DNA of 64,000 bases. Source: Brassica napus. Its lineage: Eukaryota; Streptophyta; Magnoliopsida; Brassicales; Brassicaceae. Below the pieces are notes generated by a model that had not been told where the DNA came from, did no database searches, and saw only the letters and a list, made by a program, of their open reading frames with translations. The translations under genes were made by a program, and so were the position numbers. Location: NCBI RefSeq assembly GCF_020379485.1, contig NW_026016795.1, forward strand, positions 1 through 64,000, in the 5' to 3' direction. Shown piece after piece: positions 58,301-64,000 of this stretch (its first letter is position 1; every line of letters starts with the position of its first letter).

Positions 58301-61300
58301 CCTATGAGATTTATTCAACTTCCTGGTGATTCTCCACCACTTTATGTATCCAAATCAAGCTTCTCACAAAGTGATTCATCCTGGTTTGATTGGAACGACG
58401 AAGAAGCTGTGCTATTCCCAAACTGGGAAACTGGAATCACCTGATTTGAAAGTGGGATAACTTCTTCATCCCAACTCCTATGAGATTTATTCAACTTCCT
58501 GGTGATTCTCCACCACTTTATGTATCCAAATCAAGCTTCTTACACAAAGTGATTCATCCTGGTTTGATTGGAACGACGAAGAAGCTGTGCTATTCCCAAA
58601 CTGGGAAACTGGAATCACCTGATTTGAAAGTGGGATAACTTCTTCATGCCAACTCCTATGAGATTTATTCAACTTCCTGGTGATTCTCCACCACTTTATG
58701 TATCCAAATCAAGCTTCTCACAAAGTGATTCATCCTGGTTTGATTGGAACGACGAAGAAGCTGTGCTATTCCCAAACTGGGAAACTGGAATCACCTGATT
58801 TGAAAGTGGGATAACTTCTTCATGCCAACTCCTATGAGATTTATTCAACTTCCTGGTGATTCTCCACCACTTTATGTATCCAAATCAAGCTTCTCACAAA
58901 GTGATTCATCCTGGTTTGATTGGAACGACGAAGAAGCTGTGCTATTCCCAAACTGGGAAACTGGAATCACCTGATTTGAAAGTGGGATAACTTCTTCATG
59001 CCAACTCCTATGAGATTTATTCAACTTCCTGGTGATTCTCCACCACTTTATGTATCCAAATCAAGCTTCTCACAAAGTGATTCATCCTGGTTTGATTGGA
59101 ACGACGAAGAAGCTGTGCTATTCCCAAACTGGGAAACTGGAATCACCTGATTTGAAAGTGGGATAACTTCTTCATGCCAACTCCTATGAGATTTATTCAA
59201 CTTCCTGGTGATTCTCCACCACTTTATGTATCCAAATCAAGCTTCTCACAAAGTGATTCATCCTGGTTTGATTGGAACGACGAAGAAGCTGTGCTATTCC
59301 CAAACTGGGAAACTGGAATCACCTGATTTGAAAGTGGGATAACTTCTTCATGCCAACTCCTATGAGATTTATTCAACTTCCTGGTGATTCTCCACCACTT
59401 TATGTATCCAAATCAAGCTTCTCACAAAGTGATTCATCCTGGTTTGATTGGAACGACGAAGAAGCTGTGCTATTCCCAAACTGGGAAACTGGAATCACCT
59501 GATTTGAAAGTGGGATAACTTCTTCATCCCAACTCCTATGAGATTTATTCAACTTCCTGGTGATTCTCCACCACTTTATGTATCCAAATCAAGCTTCTTA
59601 CAAAGTGATTCATCCTGGTTTGATTGGAACGACGAAGAAGCTGTGCTATTCCCAAACTGGGAAACTGGAATCACCTGATTTGAAAGTGGGATAACTTCTT
59701 CATCCAACTCCTATGAGATTTATTCAACTTCCTGGTGATTCTCCACCACTTTATGTATCCAAATCAAGCTTCTCACAAAGTGATTCATCCTGGTTTGATT
59801 GGAACGACGAAGAAGCTGTGCTATTCCCAAACTGGGAAACTGGAATCACCTGATTTGAAAGTGGGATAACTTCTTCATCCCAACTCCTATGAGATTTATT
59901 CAACTTCCTGGTGATTCTCCACCACTTTATGTATCCAAATCAAGCTTCTCACAAAGTGATTCATCCTGGTTTGATTGGAACGACGAAGAAGCTGTGCTAT
60001 TCCCAAACTGGGAAACTGGAATCACCTGATTTGAAAGTGGGATAACTTCTTCATCCCAACTCCTATGAGATTTATTCAACTTCCTGGTGATTCTCCACCA
60101 CTTTATGTATCCAAATCAAGCTTCTCACAAAGTGATTCATCCTGGTTTGATTGGAACGACGAAGAAGCTGTGCTATTCCCAAACTGGGAAACTGGAATCA
60201 CCTGATTTGAAAGTGGGATAACTTCTTCATGCCAACTCCTATGAGATTTATTCAACTTCCTGGTGATTCTCCACCACTTTATGTATCCAAATCAAGCTTC
60301 TCACAAAGTGATTCATCCTGGTTTGATTGGAACGACGAAGAAGCTGTGCTATTCCCAAACTGGGAAACTGGAATCACCTGATTTGAAAGTGGGATAACTT
60401 CTTCATGCCAACTCCTATGAGATTTATTCAACTTCCTGGTGATTCTCCACCACTTTATGTATCCAAATCAAGCTTCTCACAAAGTGATTCATCCTGGTTT
60501 GATTGGAACGACGAAGAAGCTGTGCTATTCCCAAACTGGGAAACTGGAATCACCTGATTTGAAAGTGAGATAACTTCTTCACCCAACTCATATGAGATTT
60601 ATTCAACTTCCTGGTGATTCTCCACCACCTTATGTATCCAAATCAAGCTTCTCACAAAGTGATTCATCCTGGTTTGATTGGAACGACGAAGAAGCTGTGC
60701 TATTCCCAAACTGGGAAACTGGAATCACTTGATTTGAAAGTGGGATAACTTCTTCATGCCAACTCCTATGAGATTTATTCAACTTCCTGGTGATTCTCCA
60801 CCACTTTATGTATCCAAATCAAGCTTCTCACAAAGTGATTCATCCTGGTTTGATTGGAACGACGAAGAAGCTGTGCTATTCCCAAACTGGGAAACTGGAA
60901 TCACCTGATTTGAAAGTGGGATAACTTCTTTTCCCAACTCCTATGAGATTTATTCAACTTCCTGGTGATTCTCCACCACTTTATGTATCCAAATCAAGCT
61001 TCTCACAAAGTGATTCATCCTGGTTTGATTGGAACGACGAAGAAGCTGTGCTATTCCCAAACTGGGAAACTGGAATCACCTGATTTGAAAGTGGGATAAC
61101 TTCTTCATCCCAACTCCTATGAGATTTATTCAACTTCCTGGTGATTCTCCACCACTTTATGTATCCAAATCAAGCTTCTTACAAAGAGATTCATCCTGGT
61201 TTGATTGGAACGACGAAGAAGCTGTGCTATTCCCAAACTGGGAAACTGGAATCACCTGATTTGAAAGTGGGATAACTTCTTCATCCCAACTCCTATGAGA

Positions 61301-64000
61301 TTTATTCAACTTCCTGGTGATTCTCCACCACTTTATGTATCCAAATCAAGCTTCTCACAAAGTGATTCATCCTGGTTTGATTGGAACGACGAAGAAGCTG
61401 TGCTATTCCCAAACTGGGAAACTGGAATCACCTGATTTGAAAGTGGGATAACTTCTTCATGCCAACTCCTATGAGATTTATTCAACTTCCTGGTGATTCT
61501 CCACCACTTTATGTATCCAAATCAAGCTTCTCACAAAGTGATTCATCCTGGTTTGATTGGAACGACGAAGAAGCTGTGCTATTCCCAAACTGGGAAACTG
61601 GAATCACCTGATTTGAAAGTGGGATAACTTCTTCATCCCAACTCCTATGAGATTTATTCAACTTCCTGGTGATTCTCCACCACTTTATGTATCCAAATCA
61701 AGCTTCTCACAAAGTGATTCATCCTGGTTTGATTGGAACGACGAAGAAGCTGTGCTATTCCCAAACTGGGAAACTGGAATCACCTGATTTGAAAGTGGGA
61801 TAACTTCTTCATCCCAACTCCTATGAGATTTATTCAACTTCCTGGTGATTCTCCACCACTTTATGTATCCAAATCAAGCTTCTCACAAAGTGATTCATCC
61901 TGGTTTGATTGGAACGACGAAGAAGCTGTGCTATTCCCAAACTGGGAAACTGGAATCACCTGATTTGAAAGTGGGATAACTTCTTCATGCCAACTCCTAT
62001 GAGATTTATTCAACTTCCTGGTGATTCTCCACCACTTTATGTATCCAAATCAAGCTTCTCACAAAGTGATTCATCCTGGTTTGATTGGAACGACGAAGAA
62101 GCTGTGCTATTCCCAAACTGGGAAACTGGAATCACCTGATTTGAAAGTGGGATAACTTCTTCATGCCAACTCCTATGAGATTTATTCAACTTCCTGGTGA
62201 TTCTCCACCACTTTATGTATCCAAATCAAGCTTCTCACAAAGTGATTCATCCTGGTTTGATTGGAACGACGAAGAAGCTGTGCTATTCCCAAACTGGGAA
62301 ACTGGAATCACCTGATTTGAAAGTGGGATAACTTCTTCATGCCAACTCCTATGAGATTTATTCAACTTCCTGGTGATTCTCCACCACTTTATGTATCCAA
62401 ATCAAGCTTCTCACAAAGTGATTCATCCTGGTTTGATTGGAACGACGAAGAAGCTGTGCTATTCCCAAACTGGGAAACTGGAATCACCTGATTTGAAAGT
62501 GGGATAACTTCTTTTCCCAACTCCTATGAGATTTATTCAACTTCCTGGTGATTCTCCACCACTTTATGTATCCAAATCAAGCTTCTCACAAAGTGATTCA
62601 TCCTGGTTTGATTGGAACGACGAAGAAGCTGTGCTATTCCCAAACTGGGAAACTGGAATCACCTGATTTGAAAGTGGGATAACTTCTTCATCCCAACTCC
62701 TATGAGATTTATTCAACTTCCTGGTGATTCTCCACCACTTTATGTATCCAAATCAAGCTTCTCACAAAGTGATTCATCCTGGTTTGATTGGAACGACGAA
62801 GAAGCTGTGCTATTCCCAAACTGGGAAACTGGAATCACCTGATTTGAAAGTGGGATAACTTCTTCATCCCAACTCCTATGAGATTTATTCAACTTCCTGG
62901 TGATTCTCCACCACTTTATGTATCCAAATCAAGCTTCTCACAAAGTGATTCATCCTGGTTTGATTGGAACGACGAAGAAGCTGTGCTATTCCCAAACTGG
63001 GAAACTGGAATCACCTGATTTGAAAGTGGGATAACTTCTTCATGCCAACTCCTATGAGATTTATTCAACTTCCTGGTGATTCTCCACCACTTTATGTATC
63101 CAAATCAAGCTTCTCACAAAGTGATTCATCCTGGTTTGATTGGAACGACGAAGAAGCTGTGCTATTCCCAAACTGGGAAACTGGAATCACCTGATTTGAA
63201 AGTGGGATAACTTCTTCATCCCAACTCCTATGAGATTTATTCAACTTCCTGGTGATTCTCCACCACTTTATGTATCCAAATCAAGCTTCTCACAAAGTGA
63301 TTCATCCTGGTTTGATTGGAACGACGAAGAAGCTGTGCTATTCCCAAACTGGGAAACTGGAATCACCTGATTTGAAAGTGGGATAACTTCTTCATGCCAA
63401 CTCCTATGAGATTTATTCAACTTCCTGGTGATTCTCCACCACTTTATGTATCCAAATCAAGCTTCTCACAAAGTGATTCATCCTGGTTTGATTGGAACGA
63501 CGAAGAAGCTGTGCTATTCCCAAACTGGGAAACTGGAATCACCTGATTTGAAAGTGGGATAACTTCTTCATGCCAACTCCTATGAGATTTATTCAACTTC
63601 CTGGTGATTCTCCACCACTTTATGTATCCAAATCAAGCTTCTCACAAAGTGATTCATCCTGGTTTGATTGGAACGACGAAGAAGCTGTGCTATTCCCAAA
63701 CTGGGAAACTGGAATCACCTGATTTGAAAGTGGGATAACTTCTTGCCAACTCCTATGAGATTTATTCAACTTCCTGGTGATTCTCCACCACTTTATGTAT
63801 CCAAATCAAGCTTCTCACAAAGTGATTCATCCTGGTTTGATTGGAACGACGAAGAAGCTGTGCTATTCCCAAACTGGGAAACTGGAATCACCTGATTTGA
63901 AAGTGGGATAACTTCTTCATCCCAACTCCTATGAGATTTATTCAACTTCCTGGTGATTCTCCACCACTTTATGTATCCAAATCAAGCTTCTCACAAAGTG
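55303..64000 (+). repeat. CentBr-like satellite, domain C2 (about 49 units, runs off the window)
   Basis: B-type units with a further variable site at position 114: CATCCCAAC or CATGCCAAC, mixed irregularly. Rare private variants recur: a 1-bp-shorter TTCTTTTCCCAAC at 56,351, 60,926 and 62,509; AAGCTTCTTAC near 58,540, 59,599 and 61,180. One unit near 60,580 has several changes (GTGAGATAAC, CACCCAACTCATATG). Unit length is otherwise 176 bp. No gene; the array continues beyond the window. Confidence 0.92.

Noticed and set aside
1..64000. CENP-B box in the satellite unit
   Set aside because: The unit has only one or two CpGs, in GGACGAAG or AACGACGAAG, and no stretch fits the CENP-B box pattern.
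1..64000. Telomere repeats, rRNA or tRNA genes
   Set aside because: No TTTAGGG runs, rDNA-like segments or tRNA cloverleaf genes seen. The only tRNA-related sequences are retrotransposon primer-binding sites.

Overview
Plant centromeric DNA. About 77% of the window is a head-to-tail tandem satellite with a 176-bp unit and one HindIII site (AAGCTT) per unit. Unit length and sequence match what I recall of CentBr, the centromere satellite of Brassica and close Brassiceae such as Raphanus. That is recognition from memory, not a database match. I see no cellular gene, rRNA or tRNA. The coding DNA belongs to LTR retrotransposons, so this is most likely core or near-core centromere of a Brassica-type chromosome.

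Layout: (1) 1-14,780, satellite domain A1, indel-rich at its left edge. (2) 14,781-17,708, a decayed Ty3/gypsy-like fragment with a primer-binding site, a gag remnant and a truncated second copy of its left part; it also holds stretches that align with the satellite. (3) 17,709-37,560, satellite domain A2, about 113 near-identical units and one broken unit. (4) 37,561-42,796, a Ty1/copia-type element with two LTRs that codes only for Gag (TR-GAG type), with a 565-bp solo-LTR-like insertion in its 5' LTR. (5) 42,797-46,919, satellite domain B, a distinct and extremely uniform variant. (6) 46,920-52,561, a complete, very young Ty1/copia element with an intact polyprotein, perfect 5-bp target duplication and LTRs differing at one base. 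(7) 52,562-54,571 and 55,303-64,000, satellite domain C, the B variant plus a further sub-variant. These are separated by (8), a 731-bp unidentified insert.

All satellite domains and all recognisable retroelements lie on the + strand. The Gag-only and full copia elements have clearly homologous Gag proteins, the same PBS and PPT, and the same 3' untranslated module. The intact element is therefore a plausible helper for its Gag-only relative (inference).

Most notable: the Gag-only element carries two 71-bp RNA-like folding units; the decayed gypsy fragment shares sequence with the satellite internally and near both junctions; and the A/B satellite boundary falls exactly at the Gag-only element. 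Each unit also has a 15-bp dyad (TTCCCAAACTGGGAA) next to its only CpG, and the B variant adds a second CpG three bases upstream. Several single-base gaps look like possible consensus errors and are flagged.
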